Assembly (NCBI GenBank): GCA_937900695.1
Contig: CALCFD010000022.1
Span: 1 to 62,002 of the forward strand
Direction: 5' to 3'
From: an uncultured Eubacterium sp.
GTDB lineage: Bacteria > Bacillota > Clostridia > Peptostreptococcales > Anaerovoracaceae
DNA length: 62,002 nucleotides
Position 1 is the first letter of the stretch. Every line of letters begins with the position of its first letter. A model generated the notes under the pieces. It was not told the origin of the DNA. It saw only the letters and a program-made list of their open reading frames with translations, and made no database searches. The translations under genes and the position numbers were made by a program. Shown piece by piece: positions 34,161-43,089 of the stretch.

Positions 34161-34295
34161 GTACTGAGAGCTGAGGGCAGAAATGTACCGAGGAGGAAGG
34201 CGGATATATTGGTAAACCGACTATTTTATAGTAGGCTAGTTTTGGTATGCTAATAAGCCATTCCTCCCGGAAAATTCTCCGAGAGGAATTTTTTT
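34161..34295 (+). promoter_or_regulatory. Riboswitch-like attenuator leader of hydE
   Basis: A helix P1 is formed by 34192-34201 with 34257-34267 (ten pairs, one bulged A at 34260). It encloses a 55-base domain with a hairpin (ACTAT/ATAGT, 34220-34232, flanked by CC/GG). The 3' strand of P1 overlaps the 5' arm of an intrinsic terminator (ATTCCTC 34260-34266 with GAGGAAT 34283-34289, T-run to 34295). P1 and the terminator are therefore mutually exclusive, as in an ON riboswitch. A separate GTAC/GTAC hairpin lies at 34161-34188. The terminator arm also carries the hydE ribosome binding site, GAGAGG. I do not recognise a known aptamer. Structure is by eye; the ligand is unknown. Confidence 0.6.
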
Positions 34296-35258
34296 ATGAA
34301 GAAAAATGAAATTATAAAAGCACTAAAGAGTAAAAGTTTTGATGAATATTATAAACAAGCAGACAAAATAAGGAAAAAAGAAAAAGGCAATGAAGTATTT
34401 ATTAGAGCAATTATAGAATTTAGTAGTTATTGTACTATGAGATGTCAGTATTGTGGCCTAAATTGTACTAATAAAGATGCCATAAGATATCGCATGGAGA
34501 CAAAAGAAATTATAGAAATAGGAACTAAAGCTATAAAGGCAGGCTATAAAACGTTGGTGCTCCAGGGAGGCGAAGATCCACTTTTTAAAGATGGAAAAAG
34601 ACTTCAAGAGGTTATCCATGAGATTAAAGATAAGCATCCTGATATAGCTATAACTTTAAGTGCAGGAGAACTTAAACCAAATGTGTTAAAAATGTTAAAG
34701 GAGGCAGGAGCCGATAGGTATTTGCTTCGCCATGAGACTTCTGATAGGAAATTATATGAGAGTCTCCATCCAGGCAAGACTTTTAAAGAAAGAAAAGAGA
34801 CTTTAGAAACTCTAAAAGCTTTAGGCTATGAAACAGGTAGTGGATTTATGGTTGGCATTCCAGGGCAGCAAATAGAATCATTGGCAGATGATTTACTTTT
34901 TTTAAAGGATATACACTGTGATATGGCAGGAATGGGTCCGTATATTTCTCATCCTAAGACATCTCTTAGAGGAAATCCTAACGGAAGTGTGGAACTGACA
35001 AAGAGATGTGTTGCTATAGCAAGAATTCTTTTACCTGAGGCAAACTTACCTGTGACTACAGCAATAGGAGTTTTAAATCAGGAAGAGAGACGAAATGCTT
35101 TTGGATGTGGAGCTAATGTAATTATGAGAAAAGTTAATCCTGCAAAGTATAAAAAGGCTTATGAAATATATCCAGCTGATTTAGGAGAGACTGATATAGT
35201 TAGAGAACGCGTTGAGCTTGAAGAGATGATAAATTCAATTGGTAGAGTGCCAGTGTAA
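34296..35258 (+). CDS. hydE: [FeFe]-hydrogenase maturase HydE (radical SAM)
   Basis: HydE is a radical SAM enzyme that helps assemble the organometallic H-cluster of [FeFe]-hydrogenase. The cluster motif CxxxCxxC is CTMRCQYC, set in IEFSSYC. QGGEDP and the later SGFMVGIPGQ also match the family. At 320 residues it is slightly shorter than average. It is the first of three maturase genes in order E-G-F. Its ribosome binding site is within the leader's terminator stem, so both transcription and translation may be controlled there. Confidence 0.94.
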   Translation: MKKNEIIKALKSKSFDEYYKQADKIRKKEKGNEVFIRAIIEFSSYCTMRCQYCGLNCTNKDAIRYRMETKEIIEIGTKAIKAGYKTLVLQGGEDPLFKDGKRLQEVIHEIKDKHPDIAITLSAGELKPNVLKMLKEAGADRYLLRHETSDRKLYESLHPGKTFKERKETLETLKALGYETGSGFMVGIPGQQIESLADDLLFLKDIHCDMAGMGPYISHPKTSLRGNPNGSVELTKRCVAIARILLPEANLPVTTAIGVLNQEERRNAFGCGANVIMRKVNPAKYKKAYEIYPADLGETDIVRERVELEEMINSIGRVPV

Positions 35259-35273
35259 AATAGGAGGTAAAAA

Positions 35274-36698
35274 ATGGCAGTATATAACAGTAAAAGTAAA
35301 ATTGCAGAGGAATTCATTTCAGATGAAGTTATAAGAGAAACATTAGATTATGCTACTAAGCATAAAGATGATTTAGATATGATGAGAAAAATAATCGATA
35401 AAGGGCGTAAAGCGGAAGGGTTGACATATAAGGAAGCTATGACTCTTTTAGAATGTGATAATCCTGAAATTATAGATGAAATATTTCATTTGGCTAAGGA
35501 AATAAAAGAAAAATTTTATGGTAATAGAATAGTTATGTTTGCGCCGTTGTATCTTTCTAATTACTGTGTTAATGGATGTGTGTATTGTCCTTATCATGGT
35601 CAAAACAAGCACATTAAAAGGAAAAAGTTGACTCAGGAAGAAATTAAAGAAGAAGTAATTGCTTTGCAAGATATGGGACATAAAAGGCTTGCTCTTGAGA
35701 CAGGAGAGGATCCTAACATGAATCCTATTGAATATGTTCTTGAAAGCATAAATACAATTTATAATATTAAACATAAAAATGGAGCTATTAGAAGAGTAAA
35801 TGTAAATATTGCAGCAACGACAGTGGAAAATTACAAAAAGTTAAAAGAAGCTGGCATAGGCACATATATTTTATTTCAGGAAACGTATAACAAAGAAAGT
35901 TATGAAGCTCTTCATCCAACAGGTCCAAAGAGTGATTATGCTTATCATACAGAAGCAATGGACAGAGCTATGGAGGCTGGAATTGATGATGTAGGATGCG
36001 GAGTTTTATATGGCTTAGAAAATTACAAGTACGATTTTGTTGGGATTTTAATGCATGCAAAGCATTTAGAAGATACATATGGTTGTGGACCTCATACTAT
36101 TTCTGTGCCACGTATTAGGCCAGCAGATGATATTGATCCAGATACATTTGATAATGGTGTGCCAGATGATATATTTAAGAGAATTATTGCAGTACTTCGT
36201 ATTGCAGTACCATACACTGGCATGATTATGTCCACAAGAGAGAGCCAGGAAATGAGAAGAGAGGCTCTTGAAATAGGTATCACTCAAATTTCTGGTGGTT
36301 CAAGAACTAGTGTAGGTGGCTATGTTGAAGAGGAAGATGAAGAAGATAATAGTGCACAGTTTGATGTGTCTGACAAGAGAACGTTAGGTGAAGTTGTAAA
36401 ATGGTTGATTGAACTTGGTTATGTTCCATCATTTTGTACAGCATGCTATAGAGAGGGGAGAACTGGTGATAGATTTATGAGTCTTTTAAAAGCTGGGCAG
36501 ATTTCGAATATTTGTCAGCCTAATGCACTTATGACATTGACAGAGTTTTTAGAGGATTATGCTGATGAAGAAACTAAGAAAAATGGTGAAGAGCTTATTT
36601 CAAAAAGGCTTGAGATAATTCCAAATGAAAAAGTTAGAAAATTAGCAAAAGAACATATTGCTAATATAAAGATTGGAAAGAGGGATTTTAGATTTTAG
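35274..36698 (+). CDS. hydG: [FeFe]-hydrogenase maturase HydG (tyrosine lyase)
   Basis: HydG cleaves tyrosine to make the CO and CN ligands of the H-cluster. The radical SAM cluster motif is in NYCVNGCVYCPYHGQNK. The second cluster near the C-terminus has CTACYREGR and the later cysteine in NICQPNA, the CX2CX22C pattern that separates HydG from thiazole synthase ThiH. At 474 residues it is the usual length. It begins 15 bp after hydE with a GGAGG site. Confidence 0.96.
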   Translation: MAVYNSKSKIAEEFISDEVIRETLDYATKHKDDLDMMRKIIDKGRKAEGLTYKEAMTLLECDNPEIIDEIFHLAKEIKEKFYGNRIVMFAPLYLSNYCVNGCVYCPYHGQNKHIKRKKLTQEEIKEEVIALQDMGHKRLALETGEDPNMNPIEYVLESINTIYNIKHKNGAIRRVNVNIAATTVENYKKLKEAGIGTYILFQETYNKESYEALHPTGPKSDYAYHTEAMDRAMEAGIDDVGCGVLYGLENYKYDFVGILMHAKHLEDTYGCGPHTISVPRIRPADDIDPDTFDNGVPDDIFKRIIAVLRIAVPYTGMIMSTRESQEMRREALEIGITQISGGSRTSVGGYVEEEDEEDNSAQFDVSDKRTLGEVVKWLIELGYVPSFCTACYREGRTGDRFMSLLKAGQISNICQPNALMTLTEFLEDYADEETKKNGEELISKRLEIIPNEKVRKLAKEHIANIKIGKRDFRF

Positions 36699-36709
36699 AG
36701 GAGGAGATT

Positions 36710-37900
36710 ATGAGTCTAAATCAAACACCGAGAGCGAATAGATTACATATAGGTATATTTGGAAAAACTAATAGCGGTAAAAGCTCCCTCATAAATTGTT
36801 TGATAGGTCATGAAGTGGCATTGGTTTCAGAAATGGCTGGGACTACTACAGATCCTGTTTATAAATCTATGGAACTTCATCCTATAGGACCTGTAGTTTT
36901 TATCGATACAGCAGGATTTGATGATAACACAATTTTAGGTAAGCAGAGGGAAAAATTAACTGAAGATATTATTAAGAAAACAGATGTTGCAATAGTGATA
37001 TTTGATGAGAGTGATTTAAGAGAGGAAGCCAAATGGATAAAGATGTTAGAGGATGCTAATGTTTCTATTATTCCTGTAGTTAGTAAGGCTGATGTTTTAG
37101 ACAGAGCGAGCTTAGTTTTAAGGATTAAGCAGAAACTAGAGATAGACCCTGTTATAATTTCTGCTCATGAAGGTTCTAAGACAAGAGAAATCGTTATAGA
37201 TAAAATAGCGGCTGCCATTCCTGAAGATTATCAAAGACAAACTATTTTAAGAAATCTTGTACCTGAGGATAGTTTGGTGGTTTTAGTGATGCCGCAAGAT
37301 ATACAGGCGCCTAAAGGAAGGTTGATTTTGCCTCAAGTACAGACTATAAGAGAGGTTTTAGACACTAGATGTACAGCTGTTTGTACAACTGTTGACGGTT
37401 TAGAGAGAACTTTAAATGCTTTAAACGAATCACCGAAATTAATAATTACAGATAGTCAGTGCTTTAAAGAAGTTAGAGATATGAAACCAAAAGAAAGCAA
37501 GCTTACATCATTTTCAGTGTTATTTGCCGCATACAAAGGAGATATAAGGTCATTTATAAATGGAGTTAATGCAATTGATAAATTAGATGAATCATCAAGG
37601 ATTTTAATTGCAGAGGCTTGTACTCATGCACCTTTAGAGGAGGATATTGGCAGAGTTAAAATACCAGCTATGTTTAAAAAAAGATTTGGGGCAAATCTTC
37701 GTATTGATATAGTGTCAGGAAATGATTTTCCTGATGATTTAAGCTGTTATGATTTGATCATTCACTGTGGTGGGTGTATGTTTAATAGAAAATATATGAT
37801 GAATAGAGTTCTTGATGCTAAGGAGCAACATGTTCCTATGACAAATTATGGGATTACAATAGCTTATCTTAAAGGAATCTTAGATGAGGTGGTCTACTAA
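36710..37900 (+). CDS. hydF: [FeFe]-hydrogenase maturation GTPase HydF
   Basis: HydF is the scaffold that delivers the diiron precursor to the hydrogenase. The GTPase domain has GKTNSGKSSLINCL (G1), AGTTTDPV (G2), DTAGFDD (G3) and SKAD (G4). The C-terminal iron-sulfur ligands are seen as ACTHAP (CxH) and HCGGC. At 396 residues it is a normal length. It completes the maturase operon; the catalytic hydrogenase HydA is not in the window. Confidence 0.96.
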   Translation: MSLNQTPRANRLHIGIFGKTNSGKSSLINCLIGHEVALVSEMAGTTTDPVYKSMELHPIGPVVFIDTAGFDDNTILGKQREKLTEDIIKKTDVAIVIFDESDLREEAKWIKMLEDANVSIIPVVSKADVLDRASLVLRIKQKLEIDPVIISAHEGSKTREIVIDKIAAAIPEDYQRQTILRNLVPEDSLVVLVMPQDIQAPKGRLILPQVQTIREVLDTRCTAVCTTVDGLERTLNALNESPKLIITDSQCFKEVRDMKPKESKLTSFSVLFAAYKGDIRSFINGVNAIDKLDESSRILIAEACTHAPLEEDIGRVKIPAMFKKRFGANLRIDIVSGNDFPDDLSCYDLIIHCGGCMFNRKYMMNRVLDAKEQHVPMTNYGITIAYLKGILDEVVY

Positions 37901-37941
37901 GTTTATTATCAAATTTTATAAGTGAAATTGTTAAATTATTA

Positions 37942-37970
37942 TTGACAATTATATTTTACGGTGGTAAAGT
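37942..37970 (+). promoter_or_regulatory. Promoter of the T-box leader
   Basis: TTGACA at 37942-37947 and TAAAGT at 37965-37970 are 17 bp apart. A TATAAT further on (37974-37979) is poorly spaced from any -35 box. Confidence 0.5.
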
Positions 37971-37989
37971 GAATATAATTTAATACTAA

Positions 37990-38253
37990 ACCGATGACGA
38001 GGGAATAAAACTGTTAGAACGGCTTAAAGCGAGCTTGGGATGGTGTGAGCCAAGTAAGTGACAGTGACAGAAAGTGGGCCTCTGAGGGCGAAATGAACAG
38101 CTTTTTTTACAGCCTAGTAGTGGAGACGTGACGCCAACGTTATGGGCGAGGAGTGTGATGGCACTCTGCAGAGTGAATAGCTTTAAGAGCTATTAATTAA
38201 GGTGGTACCGCAGGCATACGCTTGTCCTTATTTTAGGATAGGCGTATTTTTTT
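37990..38253 (+). promoter_or_regulatory. T-box riboswitch, probably tRNA-Trp specific
   Basis: The T-box sequence AAGGTGGTACCGC lies at 38199-38211 and is followed by a terminator (ATACGC 38216-38221 with GCGTAT 38242-38247, T-run). Stem I shows the GATGGTGTGA loop region near 38039-38048. The sequence AAAGTGGGCC at 38071-38080 places TGG (38075-38077) in the specifier loop, with a purine after it. Uncharged tRNA-Trp would thus turn on the transporter downstream. The specifier call is by eye. Confidence 0.88.
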
Positions 38254-38300
38254 GTATCACAGCAGAGACATCAAGGTAAGACAGAAAGGAGATAAAACTA

Positions 38301-39638
38301 ATGACAAATGAACAAAACACATTGGTCAAAAAAAGAGATGGGTTTTCATCTAAAATCGGATTTATTATCGCATGCATAGGCTCAGCTGTAGGTATGGGAA
38401 ATATATGGATGTTTCCATACAGAGTAGGACAGTTTGGTGGTGCAGCATTTTTAGTTCCGTATTTTATCTTTGTAGCATTGCTTGGTGTTACAGGTATCGT
38501 AGGGGAAATTACTTTAGGTAGATCTATGAAGACTGGACCTCTTGGAGCTTTTGGAAAAGCTATGAAAAGAAGAGGACTTAAAGGTGGAGAAGCAATTGGT
38601 ATGATTCCAGTAATCGGCTCTCTTGCCACAGCTATTGGCTATACGGTAGTAATGGCATGGATAATTAAGTTTTTTGTAGGATCTATTACAGGTAGTGCTA
38701 TGCGAGCTGAAGATAGTGGTGCATATTTTGGACAGTTAGCATCTAACTTTGGTGCAGTGCCATGGCATATAATTGTAGTAATCGTTACATTTTGTTTAAT
38801 GGTTTTTGGTATTGCTAAAGGTATTGAAAAAGTAAATAAATTTATGATGCCAGCATTTTTCTTCTTATTTGTAATAATTGCTATAAGAGTTGCATTTTTA
38901 CCTGGTGCAGGAGAAGGATATACATATTTATTGAAACCGCAATGGAGTGCACTTGCAGACCCTATGACATGGGCTTACGCACTTGGTCAGGCATTTTTCT
39001 CTTTGTCTCTTGCAGGATCTGGCACAGTAGTTTACGGTAGTTATATAAGTGAAAAAGAAGATATTGTATCAAGTGCTAAATATATTGCTATATTTGATAC
39101 TTTAGCGGCTATGGTTGCAGCATTAGTTATTATTCCAGCGGTATTTGCGTTTAATATGGATCCTATGGCAGGACCACCATTAATGTTTATTACTATGCCT
39201 AGCATATTTAAACTAATGCCATTAGGACAGCTTATTGCTATTATTTTCTTCTTAGCAGTAATGTTTGCAGGATTTACTTCACTTGTCAATTTGTATGAAA
39301 CACCAATAGAAGCTCTTGAAGAAAAATTTGGGATTAGTCGTAAAACAGCAGTAGCAATAATTTTAGCAATTGGACTAATTGTAGGATTATTTATCGAAAA
39401 TGGCGATGTGGTTTCAGCATGGATGGATGTTGTATCAATCTATATTGTTCCGTTAGGTGCCCTTCTTGCAGCTATAATGGTTTACTGGGTTTGTGGCAAG
39501 GGCTACGCTAGGCAGCACGCACAGATTGGTAGAATAAAACCTATAGGTGGATGGTTTGAACCATTATCAAAATATGTATTTTGTGGTGTAACAGTAATAG
39601 TTTATATACTAGGTATTGTGTATGGAGGCATAGGCTGA
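38301..39638 (+). CDS. Neurotransmitter:sodium symporter (NSS) family transporter, probable tryptophan importer
   Basis: A 445-residue LeuT-fold transporter with about eleven helices. The first helix has the unwound sodium-site motif IACIGSAVGMGNIWMFPYR. Bacterial NSS proteins import amino acids with sodium, and the family includes the tryptophan transporter TnaT. The T-box before it has a TGG specifier, so tryptophan is the likely substrate. The start follows AGAAAGGAGA. It is monocistronic. Confidence 0.9.
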   Translation: MTNEQNTLVKKRDGFSSKIGFIIACIGSAVGMGNIWMFPYRVGQFGGAAFLVPYFIFVALLGVTGIVGEITLGRSMKTGPLGAFGKAMKRRGLKGGEAIGMIPVIGSLATAIGYTVVMAWIIKFFVGSITGSAMRAEDSGAYFGQLASNFGAVPWHIIVVIVTFCLMVFGIAKGIEKVNKFMMPAFFFLFVIIAIRVAFLPGAGEGYTYLLKPQWSALADPMTWAYALGQAFFSLSLAGSGTVVYGSYISEKEDIVSSAKYIAIFDTLAAMVAALVIIPAVFAFNMDPMAGPPLMFITMPSIFKLMPLGQLIAIIFFLAVMFAGFTSLVNLYETPIEALEEKFGISRKTAVAIILAIGLIVGLFIENGDVVSAWMDVVSIYIVPLGALLAAIMVYWVCGKGYARQHAQIGRIKPIGGWFEPLSKYVFCGVTVIVYILGIVYGGIG

Positions 39639-39667
39639 TAAAAAATTTAAATATTTTTTAAAAAAGC

Positions 39668-39697
39668 TTGAAATTGCAACGGTTTATATGATATAGT
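39668..39697 (+). promoter_or_regulatory. rpmE promoter
   Basis: TTGAAA (39668-39673) and TATAGT (39692-39697) are 18 bp apart. The transcript leader would hold a small GCTGTTAAAACAGC hairpin. Confidence 0.55.
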
Positions 39698-39768
39698 AAA
39701 TAGGCTGTTAAAACAGCTAAAATAAAAATTATGCAAAGGCATTGCCTGAGCAGGAAAGAGGTAATAGC

Positions 39769-39969
39769 ATGAAACAGGGAATCCATCCAGATTACAAGGA
39801 ATGTAAAGTAACTTGCGCATGCGGCAACACATTTATGACAAAGTCAACTGAAGAAGAAATGAGACTTGACGTTTGCTCAGCTTGCCATCCGTTCTTTACA
39901 GGTCAGCAGAAGTTCATCAACCGTGGTGGACGTGTTGAAAAGTTCAAGAACAAGTACAATTTGGACTAA
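39769..39969 (+). CDS. rpmE: Ribosomal protein L31, zinc type
   Basis: L31 is a small protein of the 50S subunit that bridges to 30S. The N-terminal MKQGIHPDYKE and the four cysteines (CAC, then CSAC within VCSACHPFFTGQQK) mark the zinc-binding form. At 66 residues it is normal. The ATG at 39769 has AGAGG upstream; the ATG at 39742 gives a nonsense extension. In many Clostridia rpmE sits directly after rho, whereas here it is 6.5 kb away and stands alone. Confidence 0.95.
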   Translation: MKQGIHPDYKECKVTCACGNTFMTKSTEEEMRLDVCSACHPFFTGQQKFINRGGRVEKFKNKYNLD

Positions 39970-39978
39970 GAAAATTAA

Positions 39979-40021
39979 AAAACTGTCAATTAGCGGGGTT
40001 GCTAATATGGCAGTTTTTTTT
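39979..40021 (+). terminator. rpmE terminator
   Basis: AAAACTGTCAATTAGC pairs imperfectly with GCTAATATGGCAGTTTT (from 40001), followed by eight T. Confidence 0.85.
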
Positions 40022-40126
40022 GTGGTTTTAAAAGATACAGATATAAAAAAAGAGAACTTGAAAAATTGCAATTTGAATTAAGCATTGAATAGTAAAAGAT
40101 AAAAAGAGGCCAGGGAAGGCCTCTTT

Positions 40127-40570
40127 TTATGGTAGTGTGGTTTTCATATGTGCCATACCGGTTTCAACTATTTGGTTCAGTTTGATCTCCTTTAATTTTT
40201 GTCTATAGTTGTTTTCGGCCTGGAACAAAAAATCTAAAATATTATCTTCGATTTGTTGTACAGTAGATGAATCATCGAAGACTTTTTCTACAAGGTGAGT
40301 AGTTTCAGCGAAACGTTCCTCTCCTTCAATAGCATTGAAAATATCTAGAAATGTTATTTCATCAGTAGATTTATTTATAACAAAACCGCCAAGCTTACTT
40401 GCTTTAGATTTTATTAATCCAGAAACTACAAGTTGACGTGTTATCTTTTTTAAGTAAGAATCAGACACTCCAAGACGTTTACTTAAATCGATACTTTTAA
40501 CTGGTAAATTTTGTGTTGCTAAAATAATTAATATACAAATAGCTTGTTCAAAGCTTTTACGAATTTTCAT
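40127..40570 (-). CDS. Rrf2-family transcriptional regulator without iron-sulfur cysteines
   Basis: A 147-residue regulator with the N-terminal winged helix of Rrf2 (SFEQAICILIILATQ, then RLGVSDSYLKKITRQLVVSGLI and GGFVINK). Only one cysteine is present, so the [2Fe-2S] site of IscR and NsrR is missing and another signal must be read. The ATG at 40570 follows GGAG by 8 bp; a 20-residue longer frame lacks a site. It is divergent from the YhgE/Pip gene, whose promoter carries a direct repeat, so it probably controls that gene and itself. Confidence 0.85.
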   Translation of the reverse strand: MKIRKSFEQAICILIILATQNLPVKSIDLSKRLGVSDSYLKKITRQLVVSGLIKSKASKLGGFVINKSTDEITFLDIFNAIEGEERFAETTHLVEKVFDDSSTVQQIEDNILDFLFQAENNYRQKLKEIKLNQIVETGMAHMKTTLP

Positions 40571-40619
40571 TGAAAATACTCCATTTCTTATAATAAATAA
40601 TAATATGACAAATTGTGTA

Positions 40620-40683
40620 TTGACATTCAAAGTAATAGTAATATAATGTTTATCTGTAGATATTATATATCCATAGATATTAT
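40620..40683 (+). promoter_or_regulatory. Promoter and candidate operator between Rrf2 and YhgE genes
   Basis: TTGACA (40620-40625) and TATAAT (40642-40647) are 16 bp apart and drive the plus-strand gene. Just downstream, TAGATATTAT occurs at 40657-40666 and 40674-40683, a direct repeat with 17-bp period that is a candidate site for the Rrf2 regulator. Confidence 0.5.
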
Positions 40684-40730
40684 TTGTCTATAATTTTGTG
40701 AATAATAAATATAAAAGAAAGGTGAAAGTT

Positions 40731-43028
40731 GTGAAAAAGAAGAGAAGAAAAATATTCTTTCCTATGATCAAGCGTGAATGGAGTGCACTTCGCCAAAATT
40801 GGTGGCTTAAGCTTGTACTTTTAGTTATCATATTCATTCCGATCATATACACAGGTGTCTTTTTAGGTTCTATGTGGGATCCATATGGTAATACTAATGA
40901 GATACCCGTGGCAGTAGTAAACCACGATAAGGCAGTAGAATTTAATGATAAAAAGCTAGATGTGGGTAAGGAATTAGTTGACAATTTGATGGATAACGAT
41001 GCCATGAAATTTGAAGTAGCTGATGAGAATAAGGCTAATGAAGGCTTGAAAAAAGGCGATTATTATATGATAATCAATATTCCAGAAGACTTTTCTAAAA
41101 ATGCTACAACGCTATTAGACGATAAACCAAAAGAAATGGTTATTGAGTACACTACAAACCCTGGAAAAAACTATATTGCATCTAAAATGGATGAGACAGC
41201 CATTAATAAGATAAAAAATTCAGTGTCAGCATCAGTAACTGAAACTTATGCAAGAACATTGTTTGATTCTATTGATATAATGAGCGAAGGATATAGTAAA
41301 GCTGCAGATGGCAGTAAAAAATTGAGCCAAGGAACTGTGAAATTAGCTGAAGGTAATAGCACAATCAGTAGCAATTTAAATGTATTAGCATCAAGTTCGC
41401 TTACATTTAAGGATGGTGTTTCAAAGCTTGAAGGTGGACTAAATAAGTACACAGCTGGAGTAAGTCAAGTAGATAAAGGAGCAGGTCAGCTAAAAGGCGG
41501 TATAAATACACTTGCTAGTAAAACAGGAGAGCTTTCTAAAGGCGTATCACAGTTGAAAGATGGAAGTGGCACACTAAAAGCTGGAGTAAGTGAGTATACT
41601 GGCGGTGTTTCTGAGGCTAAAAAAGGCATAGATAAATTAGCAAACTCAAGTAGAGAGTTAAAATCAGGAGCAAGCAGTTTATCAAAAGGATTAAACAGTG
41701 CAGCACTTTTGACTAATGGTATAAATGCACAGGTTAAAGGTATGCCAGATCAGATAGATAAACTGATTGTAGGCGTAATAAATAATGATAAATTGCCAAA
41801 TGAGGTAAAAATTAAAATAATAAATGAAAGTTTAGTAACCCTTAAAGGACAGTTAACAGCCCAATCGCAAGACCCAACTAAGATGGGATTAATTCAAGCT
41901 ATGGGTGTGCTAAATGATGGAGTAGGTAAAGCTAAAGCTGGCAGTCAGGCTCTTGAGCAAGGAATAAATAACTATACTGCAGGTGTAGGTCAGCTACAGG
42001 CAGGAATCAATGAAATAGATAAAAATTCAGCGGCTTTAGTTGAAGGTGCAGGTCAGTTAGATAGTGGTATTGCACAATTAAAAGGTAACACACCAGCATT
42101 AGCATCAGGTGTTAAAGCATTAAACAGTGGAGCTACAGCACTTAAAGATGGAACATCAAAGCTTAAGAGTAATAGTGGCGCATTGCTAAGTGGAGCGTCA
42201 CAGCTAAAGGATGGATCACAGAAAATAAGTGATGGGGCAGGTAAGCTAGCAGCTGGTTCAAGTCAGCTTGGAGGTGGCATTGCCCAGTTACAAGCAGGAG
42301 CTAATACATTAAATAAAGCTCTTATAAAGGGAGCAAAAGAAAGTAATTTAAAATCAGATGATGAAACTTATAAAATGATGGCAGAGCCAGTTAAAACTAG
42401 TGATAAGGAAATTTCAGTTGTAAAAAATAATGGTAGTGCTATGGCTCCATATATGATGTCAGTAGCTTTGTATGTTGCTGCTATGGCATTTACATTGATG
42501 TATCCATTATTAAAGCATATACAAAAGGCTAAATCTGGTTTAAGATACTGGGCAGGTAAAGCTTCAGTTATGTATCCTGTTGCAATAGGCGCTGCAGTGA
42601 TAATGGTTGGATTACTAATGGCTGTAAATGGTCTAGAACCTCAGCAAGTAGGAATGACATTTGTATTTGCTATACTAGTTTCTATGGCATTTATGTCTAT
42701 GATTGTGTTCTTTAATGCAGCATTTGGTCGTGTAGGTGAATTTTTGATGTTAATATATATGGTAATAAATCTAGGTGGTTCAGCAGGGACTTATCCACTA
42801 GAAACATCAGCACCTTGGTTTAAGACAATACATCCATTTGTACCTTTTACATATAGTGTAGATGGATTTAGAAATGTAATTTCAATGGATGATCCTAGTG
42901 CTATTGCAGGAGATATCAAGTTATTTATATTAGTTATAATATCATTTGCAGTTGCAACAATATTATACTATAGTTACAGAAGAAAACATCCAAAGCCAAT
43001 GCTAGAAGAAGCATTCCCAGCTGAATAA
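40731..43028 (+). CDS. YhgE/Pip domain membrane protein (ABC-2-like)
   Basis: A 765-residue protein related to phage infection protein Pip and ESX-type accessory YhgE proteins. An N-terminal membrane helix is followed by the conserved PVAVVNHDKAVEF and a long extracytoplasmic region (about 190-550) made of glycine-rich heptad-like repeats such as KLSQGTVKLAEG and QLKDGSQKISDGAGKL, which suggests a long rod. Five or six C-terminal helices resemble ABC-2 permeases. The GTG at 40731 follows AAAGGTG; the GTG at 40698 lacks a site. It may span the cell wall; in Lactococcus, Pip is a phage receptor. Confidence 0.88.
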   Translation: MKKKRRKIFFPMIKREWSALRQNWWLKLVLLVIIFIPIIYTGVFLGSMWDPYGNTNEIPVAVVNHDKAVEFNDKKLDVGKELVDNLMDNDAMKFEVADENKANEGLKKGDYYMIINIPEDFSKNATTLLDDKPKEMVIEYTTNPGKNYIASKMDETAINKIKNSVSASVTETYARTLFDSIDIMSEGYSKAADGSKKLSQGTVKLAEGNSTISSNLNVLASSSLTFKDGVSKLEGGLNKYTAGVSQVDKGAGQLKGGINTLASKTGELSKGVSQLKDGSGTLKAGVSEYTGGVSEAKKGIDKLANSSRELKSGASSLSKGLNSAALLTNGINAQVKGMPDQIDKLIVGVINNDKLPNEVKIKIINESLVTLKGQLTAQSQDPTKMGLIQAMGVLNDGVGKAKAGSQALEQGINNYTAGVGQLQAGINEIDKNSAALVEGAGQLDSGIAQLKGNTPALASGVKALNSGATALKDGTSKLKSNSGALLSGASQLKDGSQKISDGAGKLAAGSSQLGGGIAQLQAGANTLNKALIKGAKESNLKSDDETYKMMAEPVKTSDKEISVVKNNGSAMAPYMMSVALYVAAMAFTLMYPLLKHIQKAKSGLRYWAGKASVMYPVAIGAAVIMVGLLMAVNGLEPQQVGMTFVFAILVSMAFMSMIVFFNAAFGRVGEFLMLIYMVINLGGSAGTYPLETSAPWFKTIHPFVPFTYSVDGFRNVISMDDPSAIAGDIKLFILVIISFAVATILYYSYRRKHPKPMLEEAFPAE

Positions 43029-43034
43029 AAAATA

Positions 43035-43077
43035 ACTCTTAGACTTGACATTATTTTGTCAGGGCTAAGAGTTTTTT
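43035..43077 (+). terminator. Terminator of the YhgE gene
   Basis: ACTCTTAG (43035-43042) pairs with CTAAGAGT (43065-43072), followed by six T. Confidence 0.85.
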
Positions 43078-43089
43078 ATTGCAAAATAA

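Noticed and set aside
34161..34295. TPP riboswitch before hydE, suggested by CTGAGAG
   Set aside because: The remaining conserved TPP elements are absent and the downstream genes are not thiamine genes.
37974..37979. TATAAT as -10 box for the T-box leader with TTGACA at 37942
   Set aside because: The spacing of 26 bp is too long; TAAAGT at 37965 fits better.
39866..40081. 71-codon frame overlapping rpmE
   Set aside because: It runs through the rpmE terminator in another frame and has no ribosome site.
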